Positions 23,150 to 34,699 of a stretch of 64,000 nt of DNA are shown in pieces. The stretch is from Thereva unica (Eukaryota > Arthropoda > Insecta > Diptera > Therevidae): assembly GCA_949987705.1 (NCBI GenBank), contig OX465282.1, positions 97,266,070-97,330,069 on the forward strand, in the 5' to 3' direction. A model generated the notes under the pieces. That model did not search any database. It had not been told where the DNA came from and saw nothing but the letters and a program-made list of their open reading frames with translations. Positions within the stretch are counted from its first letter, which is position 1, and every line of letters starts with the position of its first letter. Position numbers and translations under genes: made by a program.

Positions 23150-23530
23150 TAGGTTTGACCCTTTCGGTTCACACGATCAACTTCCCAGTATTATGAAGCT
23201 TAGCGCTTGTGGGAAATTGACTAGTATCAGTACTGGTGGAATCTCTCTCTGACTTTTGAAACGCTTTATATTAGCTTCAGCCGTATCTTGTGTGTAAACA
23301 AATCTTGCAACTTGATTTTGACCCATTTTCATATAACCATGCATAGTTCGCCTGACAATGCAATCTGGCCATTTTGTAAAAAAATCATGATGGCGGTTCC
23401 AAGATGACGGACAATTCTTGTAATTGTGTTCCTTGACTCCCGACATGGGTATCAAATGAAATGATATGACAGGTATAATATAATTAGCTGTGTGTCGTTA
23501 TTCCAAATCCAAAATGGCCGCCGACACAAA
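23150..23530 (-). repeat. MITE-like end plus reverse 'GCCATTTTG' unit
   Basis: Begins with TTTGACCCTTTCGGTTCACA and ACGATCAACTTCCCAGTAT, also found at 54450-54490. It continues into a reverse copy of the long unit of the array at 19920-21060 (CAACTTGATTTTGACCCA, CATTTTGTAAAAAAATCA, ATCAAATGAAATGATATGAC). The same composite recurs at 45400-45640. Confidence 0.65.
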
Positions 23531-24169
23531 ATGGTGGATGACTTACCGTCGCTAGGACGTCATACTCTCGTATCTTCAAATTGTTCAGGGCAGCGTTTTT
23601 TTAGTTTTCAGATACGTATAGTTCGTATACACGTCAAACTCGAAAACTATGTATGTTACCTAAACTTTGTAACAAGGTGAAACATTAGACTTTATGTATA
23701 ATGGTGGGCTCAGTTCAGTAACGTTAAAATTGTAAGATACGCCAGTATGTCGTGCAAGCGACGATATAATAGACTAAAAAGTAGAAAATGCAACCGATCA
23801 ACATTGCACATACGTATAGTTCGGCTGATAATGCAATCCGACCGATTTGTAAAAAATATACATACAGGTTTTATTTGGAGTTACATTCGTAGTTGTAGAA
23901 GAATCGTAAGGAACTTCGTCCCTGACGGATGTCCCATGACCGCACCTGTATTTTTTCTCTGAAATTCCTTCTTTAAACTGTTGCCAAAATGTATTTTCCG
24001 CTTGTAATAACAAGCCTGTTCAAATTGACAATAACATACCGGAATACCCTAGCGCTCAGAGACAAAGTCCCATTGTACTGCGGACGATTCCTATCATATC
24101 AATCAATCAACACCAGTATTCCTTCGAACACGAGGGACCGGAGCAACCCGGGACTTTTCAAGTGAAGAC

Positions 24170-26720
24170 TTTCGTCAGTAGTTTTGGATTGATTGTTGTT
24201 GAAGTTAATTTAGTTTCTTCACGTTATTCAAGTTTTGATCAACGCAAGATTCCGACTGACGCTCAAAGACCGATTGCGAATCGAACTATTATCGAGCAAA
24301 ATTACAGATGCGATTACAAAGAGCGAAGAAAACGGCGCCACTACCAGCCAAGAAGAGGTTTCAAATGGCATTATCCAACAAATTCGCGACGTTCGCCATA
24401 TCGGACAGTATCGATGTAGAAGAAAGACAATTATCGGAGTCTATTGTGGAGTGTGTAGTGAAGTTGTGTCCACCTATCCGTAAACGAACGCAGCCATGGA
24501 TCACGGACAGCTGTCTGGGCCTCATCGATCAGGGGATGCGAATGAAACACGTCGACTTTGAGCAATACCAACGACTGAACAAAGAAGTTCGACCGAAAAT
24601 GAAATCGGAACGAGAAGCGTACTGGAATAACGTTGCTGTAGACATGGAAGAAGCGGCATCGAGGCACGAGTAGTGGATGCTGTACCAGACAATCCAGCGG
24701 TTAGGCGGCAACACAACATCAACAAACGACAATATCAAAAAATCGGATGGAACATTCGTGACTTCTCCCCATGAGCGCCTGCAGCGGTGAGAGAATTCTT
24801 CCACCAGCTGTACAACCACGATCCGCCGCAAGGTTCAGCACCCGAACCGCCGATTATCGGTAGCCTAGTAAGGTGCCGGGCTTCCATCCCGGAGGTCCCG
24901 GGTTCGAATCCCGGCCAGTTCCACGGTCTTTCGCTCTTTCCACTTTGCCACCTACATAATTTCATTTCTTTTTTACATTCCTGATTCCTCCTGTCATAGC
25001 CTTCCTTAGCCCTTCCCCGCTCAACCAAAGCGCAACACATGGTTGGTTGATGAGATTCAACTCGTTTCAGCAAGCAAAACACTCCAGCGAGTTGTTTCTC
25101 GCGATAGTAATGGTTGGGAGGTGGACTAAAAAATATCGCGGGTAGGTTGTGGCAGTTCTTTCCTCCCTGGATAGAGCTGCTGTTCGACATTTCACTCTAT
25201 ACGTAGAAAATAGATTGCCGACAGCATAAAGGGGCTTTCCTGAGAGTCTAGTCTTTCACATAAAAAAAGCCGACGAATCAATTTCTCGATACCGAACCGA
25301 AAATTATCGAGGTGAAGACGGCAATAAAATCGCTGAAGAATGGAAAAGCGCCTGGAATAGACCAAGTAACCGCCGAGATGATCGAAGCCGGAGGTGATGT
25401 TTTATCACAACGACTTCATGTTCTCATAACACACATATGGCATTCGGATCATGTCCCGTAGGTGCGGAAGAAAGCGACCGTTGTGCCAAATTTGAAGAAA
25501 GGCAACTGTCGAGAATGCAAAAATTATCGCGTTATTAGCCTCCTTTCGATCTTCGGCAAAGTATTTACGAAAATCATACAATCAAGGCTCCAATCGAGCG
25601 GAAAAGAACAAGCAGGGTTTAGACCACATCGAGGATGTATTGATCAAATATTCGCACTCCCTCAGCTAATGGAAGAAAGAATTCATCGCGGCAAACGAAC
25701 TCTCGTCGTTTTCATCGATTTCAAATCCGCTTTCGATTGCATCGATTGGAACAGCTTGTGGAGAGCTTTGGACACCGAACGCCTGCGATTGAGAATCAGC
25801 CAACATCGTACGTTCGTATCCGAAGCGACTTATTCGAGGAGTTCCCGATTCAAGCAGGTTTCCGACAGGGAGACGTAGCTTCGCCACTTCTCTTCAATGT
25901 TGTGATCGACGCGATTATGGGTGAAGCAATCGATGGGCGTTCGATACGACAACAACTTCGTAACCGACTTAATGTTCATCGACGATAGCGTCGTCTTCGC
26001 CGACACGTATGCCGAAGCAACGGATATCTTATACGACATTCCCCGCATCGCCCAGCCATACGGGTTAAAAAGCAATGCGGAAAAGACCAAAGTGCTCACA
26101 ACGGACGGATCGAGGGCCTGTGTTCACCTCAATGGAAACCAAATCGAACAGGTTCCGATGTTCAAATATTTGGGATCATTGGTTGAAGAAACGAAAGTGA
26201 CATCGGCTTCGGACGTTCACAGCCGCATCGGTCAGACAACAGCAACACTCGCTCAACTGGTTCATATGGAAACGAACAAATACTTTCGTCAAAACAAAAT
26301 TACGCGTTTATCGAACGTTAATCCTTCCGATTCTTCTTTATGGATCTGAAACGTGGACAATGCTCAAACCGTACGTCAAGAAGCTCGAGGTCTTCCAAAT
26401 GCGATGCATGAGGTAGATCCTCGGTGTCTCACTTCGCAATCGCCTTCGAAACGAGACAGTCAGACAAAGATGCGATTAGCAGGTACTGATCGAAGAAGAA
26501 ATGCAAAAACGGCGACTACGGTGGTTTGGACATGTTTGCCGAATGGATGATAAACCGCTTGCCACGTAAACTTCTCTGGCAAGACCGTCCCACAGGCTGG
26601 AGAATCCAGCGATCGTCACCGAAGAAAACCTGGCTAAAGAGTATCGAGAGTGACCTGAAGAATCAACGATTGCCAGTTACCGAGGCTCGAAATGGACACA
26701 ATCTTCATCGCCCTCTCACC
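24170..26720 (+). pseudogene. second EN-RT LINE, plus copy, degraded and 5' truncated, SINE inserted
   Basis: RTE-like LINE lacking its endonuclease. Pieces in several frames: linker region 24308-24673 (KHVDFEQYQRLNKEVRPKM), RT core 25462-25878 (ECKNYRVISLLSIFGKVF, EQAGFRPHRGCIDQIF, VVFIDFKSAFDCID), 25737-25988 (IQAGFRQGDVASPLLFNVVI), 25921-26349 (FIDDSVVFAD as motif C, EQVPMFKYLGSLVEE) and C-terminal pieces to 26700 (RRNAKTATTVVWTC in a shifted frame). Stops and frameshifts are numerous. The copy at 34700-37312 is a homologue that lacks the SINE. It lies in intron 2 of the glycine-rich gene, antisense to it. Confidence 0.85.
24859..25270 (+). mobile_element. tRNA-derived SINE inserted in the LINE
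   Basis: The head has an A box (TAGCCTAGTAAGG, 24861-24873) and a B box (GGTTCGAATCC, 24901-24911). The anticodon arm CCGGG-CTTCCAT-CCCGG places TCC at the anticodon, so the source is probably tRNA-Gly(UCC). The T arm is CCGGG-TTCGAAT-CCCGG. The 5' acceptor strand is missing, so the SINE is 5' truncated. A body of about 340 bp ends in CATAAAAAAAG. The other copy of this LINE reads straight through at GATTATCGAACAGCCGACG, which fixes the insertion limits. Confidence 0.85.
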
Positions 26721-26849
26721 CTCTTTTCCATAAATCACCTATGCAGCCGACTCTTGTCGTGTCGTGTGTACGCTCGTATGAAATCACCCATGGCAGTTAC
26801 ATCAATATAACGCATCTGCTTACTCCTCACTGCTTGAATTTTGGGACGC

Positions 26850-27005
26850 AAACAACAATATTTTACGCCCATTCAAAAACGGCAGTAGCAGCGGCAGCAA
26901 GTTTGGTTTTACCAGCAATCGCTGCTGCTTTTGTTGTCATATGACCACCATTAGCCAATAGGAACAGTTTGCTGCCGCTGCCGCTGCTGTTGCTGAATGG
27001 CCCTT
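26850..27005. mobile_element. MITE-like inverted repeat related to 47420-47829
   Basis: GGCAGTAGCAGCGGCAGCAA at the left and TTGCTGCCGCTGCCGCTGC at the right form inverted arms. The middle CTGCTGCTTTTGTTGTCATA and CCAATAGGAACAG matches the inner right part of the element at 47420-47829. Confidence 0.55.
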
Positions 27006-27835
27006 ACGATTCTTCAATTTTCGGGCATAGAGATTTTATGAGAAAAGCCAACATCGCCGGGTTTGTTACTCAAACCTCTTAAAGCAGTTTGCATCACAAC
27101 TGCATAAATCTGATCCACCCATAACCAATATATTATAAAGCATAAGTGGCTCCTACCTCACAGCGAATGTCAAGGCATGTATATACATAACATAACATAT
27201 TAAATTTGGAAAACGTTTCATTTCAAAAACCATTAGTGAAAGGCTGACATTGATGATACTAATTTCCTTTCAACAATCATCACATCCAAACTATATTAAT
27301 TCCTATGCGGACATTTTCATAAAAAAAATCATTTTGTAAAAGCCATTAATCAAAATGTAAATCATATGCATCAGAGGGAATCCCCAGTTCATAATTAATT
27401 CATAAGACGCACTGAATTAATTAAAGTGAGTTGAAAAAATAATATATTGAATAACTTATAACAATGAGGAGCCCCACACACGACAGTTAAAAAATTTGCG
27501 AAAATTCCTTTTACATGCATTATTTGAGAACGTGCTCAAAAGGAAAACGGTACCACATCCACCGGCTTGATTTTAAAGCCTTTTTTTATAAAGCTTCTGA
27601 GACTAGAAAGGTGCGAATTCTTAAATACATTGCCCATAAAAAAACCCAAAACCAAAGGAGTAAACATGCCTCCGTCAATGGCGAATGTTGTTGAATAGCA
27701 ACGCATGATAGATTCCTCGATGGATCTATGGAAATGCCTCGTCTATGAGGCATGCCGCATGAGTACCCCCAAAAAAAAATTATTACATCACATTACCTGG
27801 GTCCGCTAATCATTATGCGGCACCCATTTACTTAC

Positions 27836-27977
27836 CGTCGGGGTGATCTTTTTTCTCTAATATATTCCGCTAACGGTAGCACGCCTCTGACCCTCCTGGA
27901 TTGTGCAGAAGCTGACTTTTGTCTTATGTTTAAAGATGACTCTACGACGATTTCGTCAAAAGCTGGTCCATAAGTGG
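27836..27977 (-). CDS. glycine-rich secreted preproprotein, exon 2 of 3
   Basis: The acceptor TGTAATTTTATAG precedes 27977 and the donor GTAAGT follows at 27835. The 142-nt exon brings two bases to finish the Pro codon begun in exon 1, then 46 codons, then two bases of an Arg codon. Phases (1 in, 2 out) match both neighbours exactly. It encodes the likely propeptide: TYGPAFDEIVVESSLN, then a basic stretch with SRRVRG and IREKRSPRR, which look like furin-type processing sites. Confidence 0.75.
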
Positions 27978-28454
27978 CTATAAAATTACACAAAAAAAAC
28001 AAATTAAATAAATCGATAAATACGCAAAAATTAAGAATTCAAAAACTTTACTAATTTTATTTTTGTTAAAATTAAAGTAAAAGTTCAACTTTTAGAATGT
28101 TTGAAAGAAAATAGAGAAATTTTTATTTTTGGATCGCGAACAAGAGAAAACAAAAAACTAAAAAAAAGTGCTGCATAAAAACAGCTAGTTTATAAACAAA
28201 TCAATATTCAAATGGGATCAGGTTTTTAGATCAATTAATACCTCCAAAAAAACTTTATTAATGGCACTCATTTGCAATTAGATTGGTTATGCTCAATTTA
28301 TCTCATAACCCCATAAGGAAAAAAATTTACATTAAGAATGCGGCAGTTATCTTAAATTTACTACAGACAGATTTCTTGGAAATATTTTGACGTAGGTGTG
28401 TGTCGCCGCTAACAATAATCTACATATTCATATCTATAGCTGCGTATTTTCAAT

Positions 28455-28650
28455 TTATTCTGTTCTGTTCTTGAACTGCTTCCATACAATCCTCTATAAT
28501 TATCGAGAACATATCCAGCACAAAAGGAAATATTAAATTTTCCTTTTCTGAAAATGTGTTTTTTAATTTGACAGATGACAAATAACATAAATAAAGTGAA
28601 GTTTGAAGCCATAAATTATAGAAATATTTGCAAAATTAAACGAAATTAAG
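28455..28650. repeat. partial copy of the TIR element at 53343-53838
   Basis: TCTGTTCTGTTCTTGAACTG, CTTCCATACAA, TTATCGAGAACA and AAGTTTGAAGCC follow the same order as 53358-53560. The right half is missing. Confidence 0.7.
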
Positions 28651-28754
28651 AGCTCTAAGAAGACGTAATCTAAGTAGCACTTTCTGATACTGGATTAACT
28701 CTATGCTGTGAACTGGCAAAATAATGGAGATATCTGTGAAGGGCACTATATCAG

Positions 28755-29645
28755 AGGGATGTCCACATAGATTTGTCACTTCTGTCAAAGCCCGAGAAGA
28801 GTCACTGCAGACGAGCACCTAGCAGATCTGTTAGCAAGTCCCAATCCCACCTCCGCGCGGTGCCCCCTGGGGTGCTTCTTTGGAAGGAGCTAATGGGAGA
28901 TAGGCGAATGGCGAGCTCACTCAGCCACAAAATAGAGTTTTAAGTCGGTTGGGCTGAGGATTAGTTCCCATAAAAAATAATATTGCTACGAATCGGCAAA
29001 CAATGCCTCAATGTTAAACAATTTGGCAACAGAAAGTAGTCCAGCAGGCTTAAGGCTAAATCCGAATTACACCAAAGAAATGCAGATAAATGCACCCTTG
29101 AACGGACAGCGTTGAATAACTTGGACGTGGAACTGGTAGATAAATTCTGCTACCTCGGTAGTATTATTACTGAAAATGGCGGTGAAGAAGAAGACGTCAG
29201 TTCCAGAATAAAAAGACGAAGCGTATGTGCATGCTTGTTCCGCATGTTAACTCCAACGTTAAGGCAATTCTTTTGTACGGTTGCGAAACATGTTACCAAT
29301 TCATCACAGGGCTCCTACAAGTTTCCATCAACAGATGCCTACGTCAAATATCAAATGTAGAACTATGGCGCCGTGCCGGCCAAGAAAGGATAGACGACCA
29401 AATCAGGCGAAGGAAATGGAATTGGATTGGCCACACCTTGCGACGCGAAAACAAAAATCTAGCCAAACATGCCCTTGAGTTGAATCCGCAAGGATCCCGT
29501 CGTGTCGGAAGACCTAGGACAACGTGGAGGAAGACCCTACTAGCGCAGGCCGCAACAAGATCCCGATTAAAGCTGAGAGTTGTCGCTCAAAGCAGAGTCC
29601 GCTGGAGGGCAACTGTTTCCGCCCTATGCCCTATGAGGAATAAGA
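28755..29645 (+). mobile_element. internal-deletion derivative of the RTE-type LINE
   Basis: About 250 bp of RTE 5' UTR, as far as the start codon (ATGCCTC at about 29002-29008), is joined directly to the region coding NNLATES near the RT thumb. More than 2.2 kb between them is absent. The 3' part (29009-29645) carries more small deletions but keeps the ELWRRAGQERIDDQIRRRKW block and ends TAAGAAGAA. It lies in intron 1 of the glycine-rich gene, antisense to it. Confidence 0.88.
29112..29645 (+). pseudogene. RTE C-terminal coding remnant
   Basis: Two frames (from 29112 and 29225) encode DVELVDKFCYLGSIITENGG and the GRPRTTWRKTLL block. Relative to the intact copy, three deletions of tens of bases and a frameshift occur. 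Not functional. Confidence 0.85.
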
Positions 29646-30028
29646 AGAACTTGCCAGATCAGAGGAATCTCACATTTGAGGGAATTTTAGCTTGCCAGGA
29701 GAATTTCAGGGGAGAAAAAACTTCTGGAAAATTTCTAGGGGATTGCAATTTTTACTAAAATTCATCTTAGAAAATAATAGTTGTCCCACAATAGTTGAAA
29801 ATAAATCAACAGAAATTCGTTCAGTAAATTCCCATTCCCTAAAATGCCAAAAAAGCTGCATAGCTTTCATTTAGAAAAAAAACAGCCATTTTCAAATGCC
29901 TCAGTTGATGAGTAACTTTCCATTGCAAACGTTGTTAAAGATTAGCTGCTCAATAGAATGTCAACAATGAGTGGATGAATACGATTTGTTTTAACTTGAA
30001 AACGTCTAACTTTGAGCCATCGGCAATT

Positions 30029-30394
30029 ACCCCGATTCCCCTAGGTTCAACCTAGGTTCAACCCAGTCATAAACGGTGGTCGAGTTGATATTTCGCCTGA
30101 TATACGCGGGTTGAGTTGTCATTGGTTTCAAGCGACATTTATTTGTTTGTTTACCTTCCGTGAATTCCACTTTCGGCGTTAGTTTTGGGTTCGGTGTTTT
30201 TGCTTGCTCAGGAATAAAAAATTATTTCGTTCTGAGTCTTTATGTATCTATAATAATGAGAACTTCACACAAAAATTTGGGGTTATGCTTTGATTTCAGT
30301 TCAACCCAAAGTGGACTCAACTCGATATCATATACGGTGGTCGAAGTTTCAACTCAACCTCCACTCAACTTTTCAATCTAGTCATAAACGGGGT
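30029..30394. mobile_element. foldback-like element, ACCCCG...CGGGGT ends
   Basis: The ends ATTACCCCG and CGGGGTAAAT are inverted. GTCATAAACGGTGGTCGAG near the left and TATACGGTGGTCGAAG and GTCATAAACGGGGT near the right are repeated blocks. Related in style to the foldback at 10086-10432 (CATGTAAACGGGGT). Confidence 0.45.
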
Positions 30395-32544
30395 AAATAA
30401 TGATGAATCTGTTTTCTTCCGAATGCAAAGGTAATTTTCGTGTCGAATTCCTCGACGAAATTTATAGTGTGTATCTCTTGAAACCTGTTCACTAGATTTG
30501 ACTTTTGAATAGGCCGACCTTTTCCAATGTCAAATCTAGTGACCAGTTTCAATAAATACCCTTGGTGCATTCTTGGACTGCTCAGCAATTTGCCTTCATT
30601 GAGACAGCTCTTATCTGTTCTCAATTGCCCTGCTCAGTGTTCTTAATTATCACTTAGAATTATCACTTTTTCTGCTCCACCAAATTTGTAGGAGCAGGTA
30701 GAGCAGCAAAATTCTTCTCCTTCTTTTTCTTTTGACAGTTGTCAAATCGAAAACAGGAAAGATCGGAAAAATACTTGGAAATATTAAAAAATTAACATTA
30801 ATTTACAAAAAATAACTTTTTGATACTATTAAATTATTTATTCTTCTAAAACTGACATTCGTCTCCAACTTCTTAAAACGGAATTTAGAGCGAAGTTAAG
30901 CAGAAAAGTGCATCTGTTTCAAAAATTTAGGGGAGAAGTAACGAAATTTAGGGGAATATAGATCTATCTCTAGGGCACTCAGGGGAGAAACGTACTAATG
31001 ATCTGGGAACACTGATTAGGGGCAAGATCTTTTATGTTTGAATAACAAGCTATAAAGCAAGAGAAGTATACAAACAGAGGCTAGTCATATGTTACGCTCG
31101 GTGACGTTACCACCTACGTGACTGCACGCATGAAATTTCGTATACAAAATTCACACATCACAACTCCCCTCTCTTAACATAAAGCAAACCAAGCAAATTT
31201 TACTTTTTTTGTGAAATTTGGTTTTTTGCCATTTTAAGGTGCAAGTCTTTTATAAAATAAAATAAAAATGGTGAACAAACCCATTGTGCGCAGAATACAA
31301 AAATGCCCCCGCGCAGGTACGCAGCTTACAGGGAACGTTGATCTTGAGTACCAAGATGGGAAATGACGTCCGACCGTACTCCGTACTATACATTTACTTT
31401 TTTAGCTTCTAGTACTTTCATCGTACCAAGGAGGCAGATTGAATCACTTAAAAAGTGCATGTTCATTTTCCCAAACTGTGAAACTGTATCTCCCGTGTCA
31501 TCAGATCCAACCTAGCAAGAGGTGCGATATGCATCCAATATCGTGCAGGAGGTATTACAGCATCCTCTTCAACTGATACTTTGCAATAGAATAGCGCAAA
31601 CCGCAAAGTATCATCGTTATATATTATATGTAGGTAAACTATGTACCTATATATTAAAACTATTGGTTTTTAACAATAAATGGAAGCACACGAAAAAAAT
31701 ATATAGCATATTTTCAAAAAAAAAAAAATGCTACATCAACAAATTTAATTATACCAAACACAACCTGTTCTAAATAGTTCCAGGAAAAAATGGTTTTTAT
31801 ATTTAATTTTAATTAAATAGAATGAAATTCGTATTGAACATGTAAATAACATAAAAAGATCTCATTTGCATTAAAAATAAATTAACCTCAAACTGTCCTT
31901 GCCTAAATAAATTTACTTTAAACACTTCTGCAGTTTTTCTATTGAATAAACAATTTTTTCCAAAAAAAAAATTAACGCACAAACAAGTAAATAAAAAAGG
32001 GCCTTAAGAAAATCTAAGAATTCTGTGTGATTTCTCAGACAATTCATCAGTAAGACAGGAAACATTCCTGCAGCACTCGACTACGTGCGATAGCTCAACG
32101 TTAAAAAAATGTCAACATTTCAATCAAAGCCGTCACAACGTCATCCATTAGCATTTCTCTCAACCACAATTCACAAAGCAATTAACAAATCGATCATTGG
32201 CATCTGAATTGCTGACGCAAAAGTGTTACAGCACCGCGAGAGAAAGATCGTAAGACAGTAGTGCACGACAATGACAGAACAATCTGATTCGCGCACGTCG
32301 ACCATCCAGTAATGTCCTATACCGCGCCATAATGGTGACTCAGCGGTTGGTTATCATGTAAGATCAGACTTGCAGAGTACCCGACCATCAAGTGAAAACC
32401 GATTACGTGCGGGCCATTCTCATTAGCAATTCTAAACGCAATTTCCAAACGACATCATAACTTTTAAGGAGGGCTCTATGTCTATTTTCGTTTGGAGCTT
32501 AGTGTTGTCAGTTTCATTTAAAGTCAAGTGAATATAATACGTAC
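30395..32544. other. intron 1 of the glycine-rich gene, no further feature recognised
   Basis: AT-rich with short shadow ORFs. No repeat or RNA gene was identified. Confidence 0.4.
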
Positions 32545-32635
32545 GTTGTTGGGCGGATCCTTTATCAGATACATCAGCACTAGCACTTAGAACACAAAGA
32601 ACTATTGTAACGAATAAACAATTTAAAACTCTCAT
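32545..32635 (-). CDS. glycine-rich secreted preproprotein, exon 1 of 3 (signal peptide)
   Basis: The ATG at 32635 begins a classical signal peptide (MRVLNCLFVTIVLCVLSASA), followed by DVSDKGSAQQ. A consensus donor GTACGTAT follows base 32545, leaving one base of a codon. Joining to 27977-27836 and 21807-21576 gives a 154-residue protein: signal peptide, acidic then basic propeptide, and glycine-rich tail. Introns are 4,567 and about 6,030 bp and both are filled with repeats. No clear TATA box was seen upstream. No function is assigned; a secreted structural or defence protein is likely. Confidence 0.75.
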
Positions 32636-34345
32636 TTCGCCGAATTGTGATGTATTGTATTTATTTTAAGAACAAAAAAATAAACAACAAAAAACGAAAC
32701 GCTATTTGATTATTATTAAATTTTGAACGTCTACGTACTTCTCTTGGTGATTTTAAACTAACTCGAAACCAGAAGCTAGCACTATATTGGCGCGCTAGCT
32801 GGGGATCACAGAGATCACGAGTTGCTGAGAGAGATACCAACAGTGGGAACACCAACTCGCAATAATTAAACCAGTTTTTCCCGAAATGTTATCAAATAAT
32901 AATTTATTGAATGCAATTTTATTGCGAATTTCTTCCCCCAGCCTGGCAAGGAACAGAAAAAGTCCATCATTCACGCAAACAAGCTCCACAGCCTTTATCG
33001 AAACTGGAATGGAGATTGTGAAAATGGCATGTTGTCATTCCAACTGCGGTTTTTTTTATAACGACCATTATCGGTCACCGATTCTTATTATTCCTTTTAA
33101 GTGACGATTACTGCCGTGTTTTGATAAATTAAATGCAGCAATAAAAGTCTCTTAACTAATTCTGACTTAGCAGTTATAAAGATCCGAGCCATGGCAATAA
33201 AGAATTACATTCGAAAGGCTCCGGCAAGTGCTATTGGTTATACTGTATCTGAACTTGGGCTTGAAGAATTGGAATAAAATTGATTGAAGTAGGAAGCACC
33301 GGAACGATAGATAGATAGCTTAATTTGGAAGTTGTTAATATATGTACATGCACGTTAAAAGCAACGGCACATTTGTACCGCCTTAAAGAGCTTCAATTTA
33401 AAAGCGGTGGGTATCTATTGTTCAGGATTGAGTAGGTGAACTGCGGTAGATACAAGCGAGCTTTATGTTGGAGCCAATTTGACATGAGTACCGCCTTACT
33501 CAGGAAACAATACATCATACAGTTACTCCTAGTGTAGGTAGAAATTGTATAACTATGCAATCTTATCTTCTTGTGCGCCATAGCATAGCCGGCTACATTG
33601 ATAAAGGGTATCGCCATCGTTTCCATTTCAAGAATCTCTCCACGCTGGCAGCTGAAATTTAAAATAATACCAGTAGCTTTTAAACAAAACTACAAAAATA
33701 TAGCTGAACAAATTTATTTAAAATTGGGTCACAAATTTTTCAAAAAAAAAAAAAATAGTGACAAAAAATTGAGTTCCACCTTTTCGTCGGTTGGCTTTGT
33801 TCTGACGATAGTAATAATAATAATAAAAAATATAGCGGTGAATACAATTTCATAAATTATTCAACACGGTAAAAATTAATATTTCTTAAATGGCGGATTT
33901 GAAAACGCTTACCTTATTTAAGTTTGTAAAAAGAAAGGCTTCCTTATACACAGTAACAATGCCAGACGCTTTAATCAACTTTGATAACGTAATTACGTGG
34001 TTGGTTGTATTTAAGGCGTAGAAGTAAATAAGTGTGTGTGTATTTAAATTGCCCAAAAAAGGACGTATAAAGTAATTCAGTTCATCTGGTTTTAAACACT
34101 ACAGTGGGCCTCATATTTTTCAGGATTTTTTGCATGGGTCGAGTCGTGTAGTAAAGAAAAGGGAGTACTGGAAATGTGAAGTGTTTTACATTAACGACAA
34201 TAACTTAAACTATGTTTGGGCCAGAAAATTAAATTAAATAGAGCTCAGCAGCAGTATAATACAGCAGAAAATGCGGAACTATTGGAATTAAAGCCTGAAC
34301 TACATTGAAAAGCAGTGCAGTGCGGCACTGCGCAGTGAAATTTAT
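32636..34345. other. 5' flank of the glycine-rich gene; otherwise unassigned
   Basis: Should contain the minus-strand promoter and 5' UTR, but no convincing TATA or initiator motif was identified. The remainder is AT-rich with no recognised feature. Confidence 0.4.
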
Positions 34346-34349
34346 ACTT

Positions 34350-34617
34350 CTTTTTTTTATATGAAAAAACCAAGCTTAGGAGTCACCTTTTATTCTACCA
34401 GGCCATCATGTCGCTCAGGTCATGGTGCAATGTCTAGTGGTAAGCTTGGTTTGAAGAATAGAGGAGAACAGGAAAGGCTAGAGGGAGTCTGGAGGATGTT
34501 GAAGAAAATGTCGATGAATCTTACGTTTGAACTCTAAGATGTTGTACGAGTTTGGAAATGCTGAATGTGGGAGATTATACCACAGTTGAGTTGTTCCCTT
34601 TATAAATGAACTTCTAC
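34350..34617 (-). mobile_element. CR1/Jockey-like LINE 3' fragment
   Basis: On the minus strand it encodes the C-terminal motif QLWYNLPHSAFPNSYNILEF, as in the element at 1-3480, followed by a 3' UTR with CTAAGCTTGGTTTTTTCATA and an A-rich end. 5' truncated. Confidence 0.8.
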
Positions 34618-34699
34618 ACCAGGGGTGGGTAACCCGAGCCCGCCTTTCTAGAAATTGTCCGACCCACCCGATTCAACAAGATTTAACAAAATATTTTGT

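Noticed and set aside
24901..24924. tRNA gene suggested by the perfect T arm
   Set aside because: The acceptor stem 5' strand is missing and a SINE body follows, so it is a SINE head, not a functional tRNA gene.
32795..33104. Overlapping plus- and minus-strand ORFs upstream of the glycine-rich gene
   Set aside because: No domains, signal peptide or splice support; probably 5' flank of the minus-strand gene.
34622..34695. CAGGGGTGGGTAACCC, another hAT-like end
   Set aside because: Single end squeezed between two LINE fragments; no partner end or duplication, so it cannot be called an element.
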